Below, in pieces: positions 32,871 to 43,356 of a stretch of 64,000 bases of DNA. Position 1 is the stretch's first letter; the number at the start of each line of letters is the position of its first letter. The DNA is taken from NCBI GenBank assembly GCA_037039685.1, contig JAWNGF010000008.1:2170001-2234000 (forward strand), in the 5' to 3' direction. This stretch comes from Ceratobasidium sp. AG-K (Eukaryota; Basidiomycota; Agaricomycetes; Cantharellales; Ceratobasidiaceae). The notes beneath the pieces were generated by a model that had not been told where the DNA came from, ran no database searches, and worked only from the letters and a program-made list of their open reading frames with translations. A program made the position numbers and the translations under genes.

Positions 32871-34189
32871 GGGAGTAAGATGGATACTGGTATAATGGGT
32901 TCAACCCTGGTTTTCCACACAATACAGACCTGAAATAGCTTACATAATATCAGGAACACTGGCCTGTGTCAACCACACAATGACTACTTTGTGGTAGAGG
33001 CCACCAAAGAAGATGGCAGACTGTGCATCACAGATGGACAATGACATTCAATGATTACACTGTTGTGATGCATGAGCTTGGCGCATAAATGTGCATTTAT
33101 TTCATGTGAATATTCCCCAACTGAGGTTTTTTGCCAATTTAAGTGCTTGTTACCAGTGTAGAGCAAACACAAGCAACTTCAGAAGCAGCACTGCTTCTAT
33201 GTGACCAGTAGATGGGGGCAATGGAGATGTCAGCCACCTAAAATTTCCATGGTTGGCCTACCATGGTTGAGCAGCCCCATGTAGAGATGGCAATAACAGT
33301 CTGGTCATGCAAGGATCCTGGGAGTACTTGCATAACACTCTGGCACTTCTTATTTGACACAAGCCATGGGACAAGCTCAGCTGACTGGAAAAAGCACAGG
33401 ACTGTGTGTGTACCTACCTCTGCCAGGGACCACAAGTCCCTGGCAGCAGGGATCCCTGGCCCACAGTTAGGAACTCACCACATTGACAGGCAATAATTAC
33501 CAATAGATACAGCTTGACTGGAGCTTTTGAACAATATATGCCATGTCTTCTAAATAATTTATTTGAGTGAGCTATTGAATAAATAATGAAAGCTGATCTG
33601 AGCTGTCTGCCAGTATCTTGAGATCTCCACCAGATTGGGTGGACTTACTATCAAAAGGTGTGCATTAGCCTAGGTTACTAGTAGAATTTTCCTTACAAGG
33701 CCTGAATCAAAGCAATACAGGCCCTGAAACCATTATACAGATGAAGCACAAAGTTACCCTTGAAAAGCGCCACCTGCACTAAGAAATACAGCCATGAGAT
33801 CACTGTCCCCTGTGTGCTGTTGATTAGAGGTTGTTCTGAGGTATATAAATACAAATTTTCAGCCTGATTGGAGCATCAGAAGGAGCTGAATGCTAACCAA
33901 GGTGCTGTGCACATTCCTGAGAATATTTGGTAAGTGGTATTTCACAAAAAGGGTCAGGCAACTAGTCAGCTGCTAGGTGTAACCCATGTGCATACATGGG
34001 ATGCACTTACAAGTACAGGCATGCTGGTCAGATGCACTCACCCTAACTTGAATGGTCCAACACTGTGACTTGTACAAGTACAGGAATGCTGGTCACATGC
34101 ACTCACCCTAACCTGAATGGTCCAACACTGTAACATGTGCATACATACTATGCAGATTATATTGCTTTGCTCAACTGCACTTCACCTGG

Positions 34190-34250
34190 CCCCTCCCTAC
34201 CTGGCCTCTCCCTACCTGGCCTCTCCCTACCTGGTGCCTCCCTACCTAGG
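34190..34250. repeat. Short minisatellite, about 15-bp unit
   Basis: Four near-identical copies of CCTCTCCCTACCTGG (variants CCCCTCCCTACCTGG and TGCCTCCCTACCTAGG) are directly adjacent. Confidence 0.85.
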
Positions 34251-36424
34251 TTAGGACCCAGCCTACCCCACCCTACTCCCTCTTAATAACCTAAAAAAAT
34301 GGGTTCAGCTTCACCCTACTTCTGCCCTACTTCCTCTTAATAACCTAACTAACAAAAAGTCAGCTGCCCAGAACAGGGTTGGGTACATGGAGCCACTGTA
34401 CAGTATGAAGTCTGAAGAAGCAGCCACATAGGGATCCAGGGCCCAAAGGCTTAATGCAGCATACTCCAGGTCTCATGCAAGGCCAAGCACATGAGCAATG
34501 ACACCAGCAATTGCCCCAAACAGATGCCACCTGCCCACTGACGTAGAAGCATCAACATAGTGAGTCATCCACTTGAACATGGTTCTGGGGTTGATTAGCA
34601 TCAGTCTCCAGCTGCACTGTGTGCATGGACAGTAGCTTACGCATGGCAAAAAGGGGCTTCCATATTGGCGACCTGCTTTGGAACCATTCCTGCAGGGGTT
34701 TTGCTCATTATGATTGCAGCATGTGGCTGTGGCAATTTGAGCATGGTTGCAATCTGTTTTGGGAGCCCTGTAGCCAGATACTTCCTGTTGTGTTGGTTGG
34801 GTGATACAAGTCAGCTCCTTCAGCCTCACCTCATGCAACAGTTTCTGCACAGAGACTAGCCTTCCTTGGGCATCCAAATCCATCAAAAGCACCACCAGCA
34901 CACAGCATGCATCATTGAGCAGTCTGTTGTTTGTTAGCTCCAATCTGCTGGCAACCAGTCCCTACTCACAACTTGATGTCACACTCCAAGTGGTGGATGT
35001 GCTTTGCACACCTGCTGGATCTGTAGGCCTGCATTGCTGCAGTCATCTGTGCACATCTAGTCAGCATGTTGGCTATAAGTCACTCGACGGCACTTACACT
35101 CCAGTTGTTGCTTTCCCAGTGTTCATGTATGACCTGCACCAGGTTGGTTGCTTGCTCCATGTGAGAGTCTTTGGTTATCACTACAAGGTTCTGCCCCTCA
35201 CACTTTCCTTCACTTGATTGCCCAGTGACTTTTTTGTGCTTGCAGGAAAGGGCTATGGTAACTGGCCACCTGCTGCAGCGTGCTTTGACTTGGTGCTGGG
35301 TCAATAGTTTGTCAGCCCACTGGTTGATTGTAGGACATGAGGAAACAAACCAGATACTCCCTAAGCGGCACGGTGCATAGGTGACATTTGATGCACTCAA
35401 AATGGTCTGCAACAATATTGAACCCTGCCTTCAAAGTGATGCAAGCTGTGGTGTCTGTCTCAGACTCATTGGGACAGAACACTGAGTTGCAACTGGGGCA
35501 TTGTATCAGGTTATACAGGTGTGTGCATGGGAAGCAATGCTATTCAAGCACACTTAGCTGCTCATCCCTATCCACCATATCAACCCAGTCATAGGTTGGT
35601 ATGCTTACTGCATTCTGGGATGGAATAATTGGCACAGACATAATGAGTCTGGTGGCAATTATTGTCTGGACCATGTGGCTGCAGGTTTTTGTACCCTGAT
35701 TCACAAACAAACCCACATAAAGGGGCACAAGTACAAGCATGTGCATAGTCCAAGTCATGCAGCCCATGTTTTGTTTGGGCTGACATGTCATCAGGCACAA
35801 ACAAGTCACGTTTAGATTAGACCAACTTGAAACAACATGTCAATTATCCAGCAGCACAAATAGTCAAGAAAACTACAATGGAGACAATATTTCCACAGTT
35901 TGATGGTTGGGTGCACCCCAATACAAAGTCTTTTCAGTCTATCTGAGTGACCTCTGTGCAGACATTAGTATGATACCTGGGTGAGACAGAGGGAAACTTA
36001 CTGAGGAATCATCAATAGAGTGGGGGACTTTTGTCTTAGCCCTGCTATTTGCCTTGCTTCCCTGAATTGGGGAACACATGGCCGCCCTGGACTTGGTACT
36101 CAGCAGTGTTGTTATCAATGGGGGAGGTAAACAAGATATTAGAAATATAAAACCTGTGCTGCATGGTGTACTCATGAGTCCAGGCTTCAGCGGGACCACC
36201 CTGAGGCACATTGCATCCACATTGGATGTGGCAATGGGATGGCATGTTGGATGTGGTGGGGGATGTTGAATGTGTTGTCAAGCTCTGCTGATAATAAACC
36301 ACCATGCACATGGTCAATGTAGCATAGGGTACAGGATCAAGGGTCCCATTGTGGTATTGTTGATATAAAGAGCAAGACCTGGGGCCAACGCCTCAAGTAG
36401 TAAGTCCCAAGTCTATGATGTGAC

Positions 36425-36580
36425 AGTGCTGCAGCAACTGCAAACAATCTACTGCAAGGTGGGTGACCTGTAAGCATTGCCAATACATCCTCTGTGGGGA
36501 TCACTGCCTTGGCCTCACAGCATCAGCCCCTTCATTGATCACATGCCCAGAGTGCTGCAGCCTTGTTTTGAAAGATTGCC
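36425..36580 (+). pseudogene. Cys-rich zinc-cluster-like fragment
   Basis: One frame reads CSNCKQS, then TCKHCQYILCGDHC, then TCPECC: paired C-x2-C units with a central C-G-D-H-C, as in RING- or B-box-like zinc folds. It is bounded by stops and has no start or neighbours in frame. It could be a fossil exon of a transposon or of a zinc-finger protein. Confidence 0.3.
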
Positions 36581-36868
36581 AGGTACATCCCAGCTTGATA
36601 TGGATGTCTGACCATACTTAGGGCTGTGTTAGGAAGCAACTTTGTGATATGGACCTACACAAGTGGCAGTTTTGGTGCTGCATGTTGGCATTTTGTGCAC
36701 CACCACTGGAAGCCAGTCAAATATGGTGGAAGCAACCCTAGAATTGCATGGGCTCAACATAGGGATTCCACAAAGTCACAAGCTCAGTTGAACTGAGAGA
36801 ATGGAATTAGTACACAACTTTGACGCTGGCTCTAGGATTGGTTGTGCAAAACACATCCAAGTTGAGCT

Positions 36869-36946
36869 TTTAGGTTAGGTTAGGTTAGGTTAGGTTAGGT
36901 TAGGTTAGGTTAGGTTAGGTTAGGTTAGGTTAGGTTAGGTTAGGTT
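36869..36946 (+). repeat. Interstitial (TTAGG)n telomere-like tract
   Basis: About 15 uninterrupted copies of the 5-bp unit TTAGG occupy 78 bp and end 76 bp before the CTP synthase start codon. Fungal telomeres are usually TTAGGG; the 5-bp form is typical of arthropods. There is unique sequence on both sides, so this is not a chromosome end. Confidence 0.97.
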
Positions 36947-37022
36947 AAAACGATCACGTGATGCCAAATTTCTTGCTTGTCCCAAAACTGCCGTGACTCT
37001 CTTGGTTGCCTCAACCACCGAA

Positions 37023-39567
37023 ATGACGAAGTACATTCTCGTATCTGGAGGCGTGGTGAGTGGGATCGGGAAAGGGGTTATTGGTGCGCACTTTCAGTTG
37101 GCTTACTATTACACACTTACCTGACCGGTGTGGATCACGATAGCTTCCTCCACCGGGTTGCTCCTCAAAACAACAGGATTGAAGGTTACATCAATTAAAA
37201 TAGACCCGTACATGAATATTGATGCGGGTACTATGGCTCCCACGGAACATGGTAGGTAGATTCTCTGACATCGGTATATGAGATTATTACTAAAGTGGCG
37301 ATCCAATAGGCGAGGTCTATGTTTTGAACGATGGCGGAGAGGTCGATCTTGATCTTGGAAACTATGAGCGATATCTTAACGTTACACTTTCTCGAGACAA
37401 CAATCTGACGACGGGGAAGATTTATCGGGATGTAATTGAAAAAGAGGTTTGTTTGAACCGGGTTTGACACCTCTAATAAGCTAAGTGCGCGTTGATAGCG
37501 GCGGGGAGACTATCTGGGAAAGACAGTACAGGCGAGTGAAGCAAATGCTTAGATATTGCTGCGATTAGACTCAATTTAAAATATAGATTATTCCACACAT
37601 TACCACCGCCATTCAAGACTGGATAGAGCGGGTATCCAAAGTCCCCGTAGATGATACGGGTGAAGAACCGGACGTGTGTATCGTTGAAGTGAGTTATTAA
37701 TCACCTCGTTCAATCTTTCGCCATTCCAATAATCTTCAGCTCGGCGGAACGGTGGGCGATATCGAATCTGCGCCTTTCATCGAAGCGATGCGCCAATTCC
37801 AGTTCCGCGTCGGCCATGCCAACTTTGCGCTTATTCACGTTAGTTTGGTGCCTGATATGCATGGAGAACAGAAGACCAAACCGACCCAAGCGACGATTCG
37901 TGACTTGCGTGGGTTAGGCTTGCTCCCGGATTTGGTGCGTGCGGGTATCCTCACAATGTGAGACAAGCCGGGACTGATTCCCGCTGGCTTTAGGTGTGTT
38001 TTATCTCACGTTAGACGAAATCCCTCTTGGTTGAAATCACTGGTTGTATAGATCGCCACTCGCTTGGTGTCCTCACAGCCGCTGGACGCCACTACCAAGT
38101 CAAAAATCTCAATGTTCTGTCATGTCGCGCCTGAACAGGTTGTTGGGGTTCACGATCTCTCCTCCGTTTATCACGTCCCGCTCCTCCTCGAATCGCAGGG
38201 TAAGTACCGCCCCTCCTTTATCTTCTGTCTTTAGAATAACATCTCTGGTAGGGATCATCCAGTTCTTGCAAAAACGCTTGAACCTCACTACCATATCTAT
38301 CCCGCCGATGCTCGTTGAGAAAGGAAAAGACTTGGCCAAGCGATGGAAGATCCTAACGCAAACGTAAGTGCGTCGTTAGTCCGAGTTAACGCCAAAAGTA
38401 ATCAAGCTACCTGTCACAGCCAAGAACGCTTGTTCGATACGGTCACTATCGTCTTAGTCGGCAAATACACCGCCCTTAAGGATTCGTACATGTCTGTTAC
38501 CAAGTCGCTTGAGCACTCCGCGTTTAGGTGTCATCGAAAGCTGATTCTGACGGTACGCATTAGTCCTCCCTGATTGACCCGTGCATTGACGCCACGAACA
38601 GTGGGTGGAGTCCTCAGATCTAGAGCCCGACACACTGGAAAACAACCCTGTGAGGTATCATGACGCATGGCGAGCACTTGTGGGTGCACAGTGAGTCGGA
38701 CATCCTCGTCCAATCAGAAGCAATGTTCAACCTCTGTTTATAGGGGTATCCTGGTTCCTGGCGGATTTGGCTCTCGAGGTACCGAGGGTATGGTTCTTGC
38801 CATAAAGTGGGCACGAGAACAAAAAGTCCCGTTTTTGGGAATTTGTCTGGGCTTCCAGATGGCCGTGGTCGAATGGTCGAGAAACGTTCTCGGGCTCCAA
38901 AGTGAGTTGTGATGGGCCTCGAGCGACGTTTCAGAATCCAACTCGTGCTGGTAGATGCGTCATCTGCCGAAATCGACGAAACAACGCCACACCCTGTCAT
39001 TGTCTACATGCCAGAAATTTCCAAAACTCACCTTGGGGGCACCATGCGGCTTGGTCTCAGGCCCACGCTCTTCAACCAAAACAGTGCAGCATGGTCCAAG
39101 GCGCGTGCATTATACGGTGGCGCAGACACAATCTGGGAGAGGCATCGTCACAGGTACGAGGTGGGCCCTGCATACGTTGATCGACTCGCGGAGAGCGGGT
39201 TAGAGTTTGTGGGGAAGGATGAGGCAGGGGTACGGATGCAAGTTCTAGAACTCAAAGGTCAATACGTTCCTATTTATGCGGTCCACGTGAGCTGACGGAT
39301 GAATCTGGTTGTTCAGATCATCCATTCTTCGTTGGTCTTCAGGCTCATCCCGAGTTTTGCACGCGACCTTTGAACCCGTCACCTCCTTTCCTGGGATTAG
39401 TAGCTGCTGCAGCTGGAAAGGATATGCTAGAGGAGCAAATCCAGTATCAAAAGGATTATATCAGCCCGCATCCGGTTTCTTCGCAGGTCCTGGAGTACGC
39501 CCCAACCGTAAGGGAGGCGGGATGTAACATTGGAGGTTCGGAGACTCCTATGGTCGGTCATGAGTAG
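37023..39567 (+). CDS. URA7: CTP synthase (glutamine-hydrolysing), 13 exons
   Basis: It makes CTP from UTP, ATP and glutamine, the last step of pyrimidine nucleotide synthesis; cytosolic and able to form filaments in other eukaryotes. Exons: 37023-37083, 37144-37251, 37310-37446, 37499-37531, 37587-37688, 37740-37934, 38052-38199, 38252-38363, 38420-38552, 38602-38690, 38744-38901, 38955-39257, 39317-39567, totalling 610 codons including the stop, close to the family length. The synthetase domain begins [43 protein letters not shown] and [10 protein letters not shown] are recognisable. The glutaminase domain has the nucleophile Cys in FLGICLGFQ, and His and Glu in AHPEF (Ala where Tyr is common). 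Intron 4 (37532-37586) seems to use a GC donor (CAG/GCGAGT). The symbol is the yeast orthologue name. Confidence 0.95.
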
Positions 39568-40794
39568 GGTTTGTCGAGGTGGAGATTCGGGTCACGGGTG
39601 TGGGAACAGATGGTGTAGATATTGTTGGCTAAATTAATTTACTTGGTGAATCTAGACCTGGATCGCGTGGGGCTGACGGTCGGGTGTGGATAGCGTGCAC
39701 GCGTGACTCGTGACTTGTCGAGTGTGCTCAGGGCAGTTGGTAATTGGACTGAGTTGCGAGTCAACTGAGGTTCCAGCTGTGTGAGCATTCCAATCGCGAA
39801 TTCAAAATAACAAAATGAGCGAGAGGCTACTTTCGGGCGGGCATTCAACCTCGTGTGTTGTTTCCATCAATCGAAAATTTAGGTACGTGATGGCCGGCTT
39901 GATATGGGTGGTCAGGTGAAGGTCCACAAGTTGTCACTGCGCAATTAATTCTTGGCGAAGGGCATACAATCTCTTGGGCTCGGCCGTGGTCGTTGAACAT
40001 CCGAGTGGGTTGCCCAATCATCGTACGAGAAAGCCGTGCCTTCTTACACGCGGCGCTGAATGTGTCATACAACGTGGCAAGTAAAAACAACGCTTTTAGT
40101 ATGGCTTTGCACGGTTCTGCAGATCTGGCTATACGACCTATGCGCGCCAACCAAAGCGCATATAGCGGCTACCCATCGAGTATCGCATATTAAATGCAAG
40201 GTCACATTGACTCGTTGGTGAACATGCGCACAAGAGAGCAAATGTTCAGGGATTTGTTCTGTGCTCGGATAAACGTTCACAAGATTGACACCAGGAATAA
40301 CAGACGTGTCTATGGGGGTTATAGACTGCTGTAGATATGTCGCTTTTGCTGATGCTTGCTTTGTGCAAATGGCAATTTTACGAATGTTAAATTGAACTAC
40401 TCACAGCATGCTCTCCGCGTTACACGCGTCGCTTGGTTCATAGATTTTCTCGCATGCAGGCACACCTCGCCCAGATTGACCAAAAATACAGACAAATGGG
40501 AGGGGGGGATTGAATGAGTACGTAGCATCAGGAAACTGGTCGTAGCCTGGTTGGCCATTGCAAGGAATTCAATATATAGAAGGCTGAATGCGCCTTACAT
40601 GTAGTTATCATATGTCAGCATGATGAGCCAATAATTACCCTCCTTTTAATTCCTTGCAACGGGATGGCGACCTATAATCCTGGTGCCAAATAATTATCAC
40701 TCCAATTCAGGCTGATCAACTTGAGGCAGCATGGGCTAGGTTCTTACAATTGTAGGGCCCACCAGCTGGTCGTCACCAAAATCCTCTGACGCTA

Positions 40795-40934
40795 ACGAGC
40801 GCCGGTTTGCTCATACGTGCTTGCTTGGGTAAAGGAGCATTCAGGAGCACCCCAGTGGCTGTGCAATTGGTGCTCCTATACCCAAGCGAGCACGCACAAG
40901 CAAATCGGCGCTCATGAGCCCAAAAGAGAACCAA
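40795..40934 (-). repeat. Foldback element, copy 2
   Basis: Arms of about 43 bp (from GAGCGCCGGTTTGCTCATAC to AAAGGAGCA, and the inverse from TGCTCCTATACCC to AATCGGCGCTC) flank a loop of about 37 bp. The reverse complement matches 21791-21925 along its whole length, including the loop. Confidence 0.85.
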
Positions 40935-41182
40935 CGGATTTGCTTGAGCATAGGCCTGTCCAACGCCATATTTCCTGGTAAGCACATGTATACACTGCCA
41001 TCCTGTTATGTACATTGTCAATGCCTCAACCAGTCTTCCGTTCGACACATGGGCTTATAAGGAACGGAATTGTTTCCCCACACTGTCGACACTGCAGTGA
41101 TTGGTAAGGCCTTGCGATTACCCCGCCAGCCTGGTAAATCTGCTTGGTCAGATGCGCGTTCTAAGCGCTTGCAATTGTACTC

Positions 41183-41543
41183 GGGGACCCCAAAAGTACG
41201 GGAACAAAAGTTCGTACCCACAATACTTTCCAGATAAAAATTTACAACTTTGTGTCATAATGAAAGCTGTGCAGGGAATTTGACCTCGTAAGTCTCGCCA
41301 TGTGTTTTTCCCAACCGAGTTCAAACTTCATGAGTCCAGCAAAAACACTGAATTTCAAAAAATCCAGGTCAACTGAAAACAAGGAGCTGTGTCAGAGCTG
41401 TCTTGACAAAATTTGTAGAAATCATTGGTCAGAACTAGTTTTGCTACTAGCTCAAAGGGGTACCTGCCATGCTCACGGACGTGAGTCATGCAAGGTGCTA
41501 AAAACCATATGAAATTTGGCCTGTTCCGATACTTTTGAGCATC
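41183..41543. repeat. MITE-like element with mariner-type inverted ends
   Basis: The left end GACCCCAAAAGTACGGGAAC and the right end (reverse complement GATGCTCAAAAGTATCGGAAC) match over CAAAAGTA-x-x-GGAACA. The interior (about 360 bp) has no coding capacity. The ends look Tc1/mariner-like; a TA target duplication is not clear. Confidence 0.55.
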
Positions 41544-41702
41544 AAGAGCACATCAGCCTGCGGCCAGTCTCCTAGGCTAGGAGTTATCACCTTTCACCTG
41601 CAATTTCGATATTGTGATGCTTGTGCTCGATAGGTCTTGTCTATTGCAAAGTAATGCCGCCCTGGGGGACCCTGAATAATCATTGAGCATGACAAAAATA
41701 TC

Positions 41703-41929
41703 ATTTTTTGGTATCAAAGTGTCTAGATTTAGTATTTTATCGAGTTTCAGTGTGGATTCGATCAATTTTCAGTGCAAACAATCCTGATATTTGAGGCTTC
41801 AGATCAGGTTATTGAATATGAAAAACAAAGTGCTAGGATAAGTTGTTCCAAAGATTGATATGAATGTTACTAAATCCTGTCCAAAAAAGGCAGTCATACT
41901 GAAACTGGACACTTTGATACCAAAAAAAA
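41703..41929. repeat. Inverted repeat, 24-bp arms
   Basis: ATTTTTTGGTATCAAAGTGTC near 41703 is matched in inverse by GACACTTTGATACCAAAAAA near 41908. About 180 bp of non-coding sequence lies between; a second MITE-like unit next to 41183-41543. Confidence 0.7.
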
Positions 41930-42108
41930 CGGTATTTTACATACTTGTAGAGAATGCTAATCTCACTCCTGCTTCATGCACTGTTCTCATATTCTTAAGC
42001 CTAGCGAATGTTTAATCTTGGGGGAAACAAGGCGGCGTATCAGTCAAAAGTATGTTTGGATACGTGAGTCAATACATCTGTGTATGATCAGATCTTATTG
42101 CTCAGGAC

Positions 42109-42184
42109 AAACCGCAGTGCTAATTCAGGCTCGTAAGGGCTCGTTTGCGCAAACGAGCACTTGCTAAATTAGCACGTGCGGTTT
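42109..42184. repeat. 76-bp foldback with perfect 20-bp inner palindrome
   Basis: The outer arms AAACCGCAGTGCTAATT and AATTAGCACGTGCGGTTT enclose GCTCGTTTGCGCAAACGAGC (42139-42158), a perfect palindrome. No coding function is visible. Confidence 0.8.
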
Positions 42185-43356
42185 TTGTTGAGCGGCCATC
42201 TTCATGGATTTGACTAGCATAATAACAGGATGATCATCTTCGGGTACTGGGTTGGGCTATAATAATATAATCTTGAGGATGTGAAGCAAAGCTGGCGTAT
42301 TGCCATTCTGGCTTTGGACTCGCTGTTAGGACTTTGAGACAGTGCAGACGTCGAACCCCTTTGATCCACGCCTGAAACCTCCCGCTCGATGTGTACTTGG
42401 GTGGTAGATCACTGTGGCAATTTTTCACAAAGCGATTGATGTCCCTGACGGGAGTCATTTTCCTTAGTAGCACTATTTTGCGTACGTTATGCCCATGGGA
42501 TGTTGCGCTTTTGGTCAACGTTAGGGTTATGCTGGAAGCCGGGGTATATGTATGGATAGGCGTGCATTAGAAACTGAGGGGTTACCCCAATCTGGCCGCC
42601 GCTTCGTAAAGGCGAGAATTAATTCAGCGAGCGGCCCGGAGGGTACGTACCATTGGCATCGGGGTGGGAAAAATAACGCTGTTCGATTCAAGGTGAATTC
42701 GAATCGGCCGAAATTGAGTATAGCCATATCATTTGATTTCACCCCAGTTGTGATTTTCAGGCTAACGGCTCCACTCAAAGACTGAATAGTGTATATCTCT
42801 AACGAATGTATGCGTGTGTTCCGATGCAACACGGACTCCCGTATGTCAACAATTTGTAGATTGCCACGACCTGAAAGATAACGGCCGTGTATCATGGCAT
42901 TAATTTTTTGTACCATGCACCTGACTGTGCGGTGATGTACGAGACATGGCCCTATTGTTATTTGCATATGCTAGTAGTAGTGTAACGCCCCTCGTTGGGG
43001 TTGTAAGTATGTGATTGTGTGACCCATTTGCAAAATGGGTCGAGGAAACCTGAGCTTTCAAACAAGAAGATACAAACCTACCCGCAACGTAAACAAACTC
43101 AAAGCTTGGGCGAGGTTCTGTGTAACATTTATAACCGGGCAGAAGTTGCTGAGCAGGGTACCTCGGCGGCATGATATCTACCAATTCCGTGGTGATAGAG
43201 CCACGTTCGACGGCCCGCGTCCCATCAGTTTCAAATCAGTACCGGGACGCTCCGGCCTTCCGCCACGAAGTGCGGTCCAACCGTGTTAAGACCGAGCCGG
43301 ATAGGCCCGGTGATTGGGTAGATATGCTGTGCCATCGAAAAAAAGTGCAGATCACG

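Larger units (their letters stand above)
32871..36868. other. Long stretch without a supported gene; minor repeats and Cys-rich fragments
   Basis: Small ORFs occur on both strands, none with a convincing family. A 62-bp tandem duplication lies at about 34010-34133 and a four-copy minisatellite of CTCCCTACCTGG-like units at 34190-34250. Two short Cys-rich translations (minus near 35600-35800; plus near 36430-36580) may be remnants of a zinc-cluster protein, but the frames are broken. Confidence 0.45.
39568..43356. other. Intergenic region with several foldback/MITE-like repeats
   Basis: No gene is supported; ORFs are short, lack splice-consistent extension and match nothing I know. Inverted-repeat structures are listed separately at 40795-40934, 41183-41543, 41703-41929 and 42109-42184. 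The last few hundred bases presumably hold the SHMT promoter. Confidence 0.5.

Noticed and set aside
34473..34943. Minus-strand ORF of 156 codons as a gene
   Set aside because: No recognisable motif, no splice-consistent extension and no related copy in the window.
36869..36946. True chromosome end
   Set aside because: The TTAGG array has unique sequence and genes on its right and repeats on its left, and it is only 78 bp.
42661..42720. tRNA T-arm-like GTTCGATTC sequence
   Set aside because: No matching acceptor stem, anticodon arm or B-box spacing around it.
42527..42967. Minus-strand ORF of 146 codons upstream of SHMT
   Set aside because: No domain pattern; it spans sequence with no codon bias like that of the neighbouring genes.
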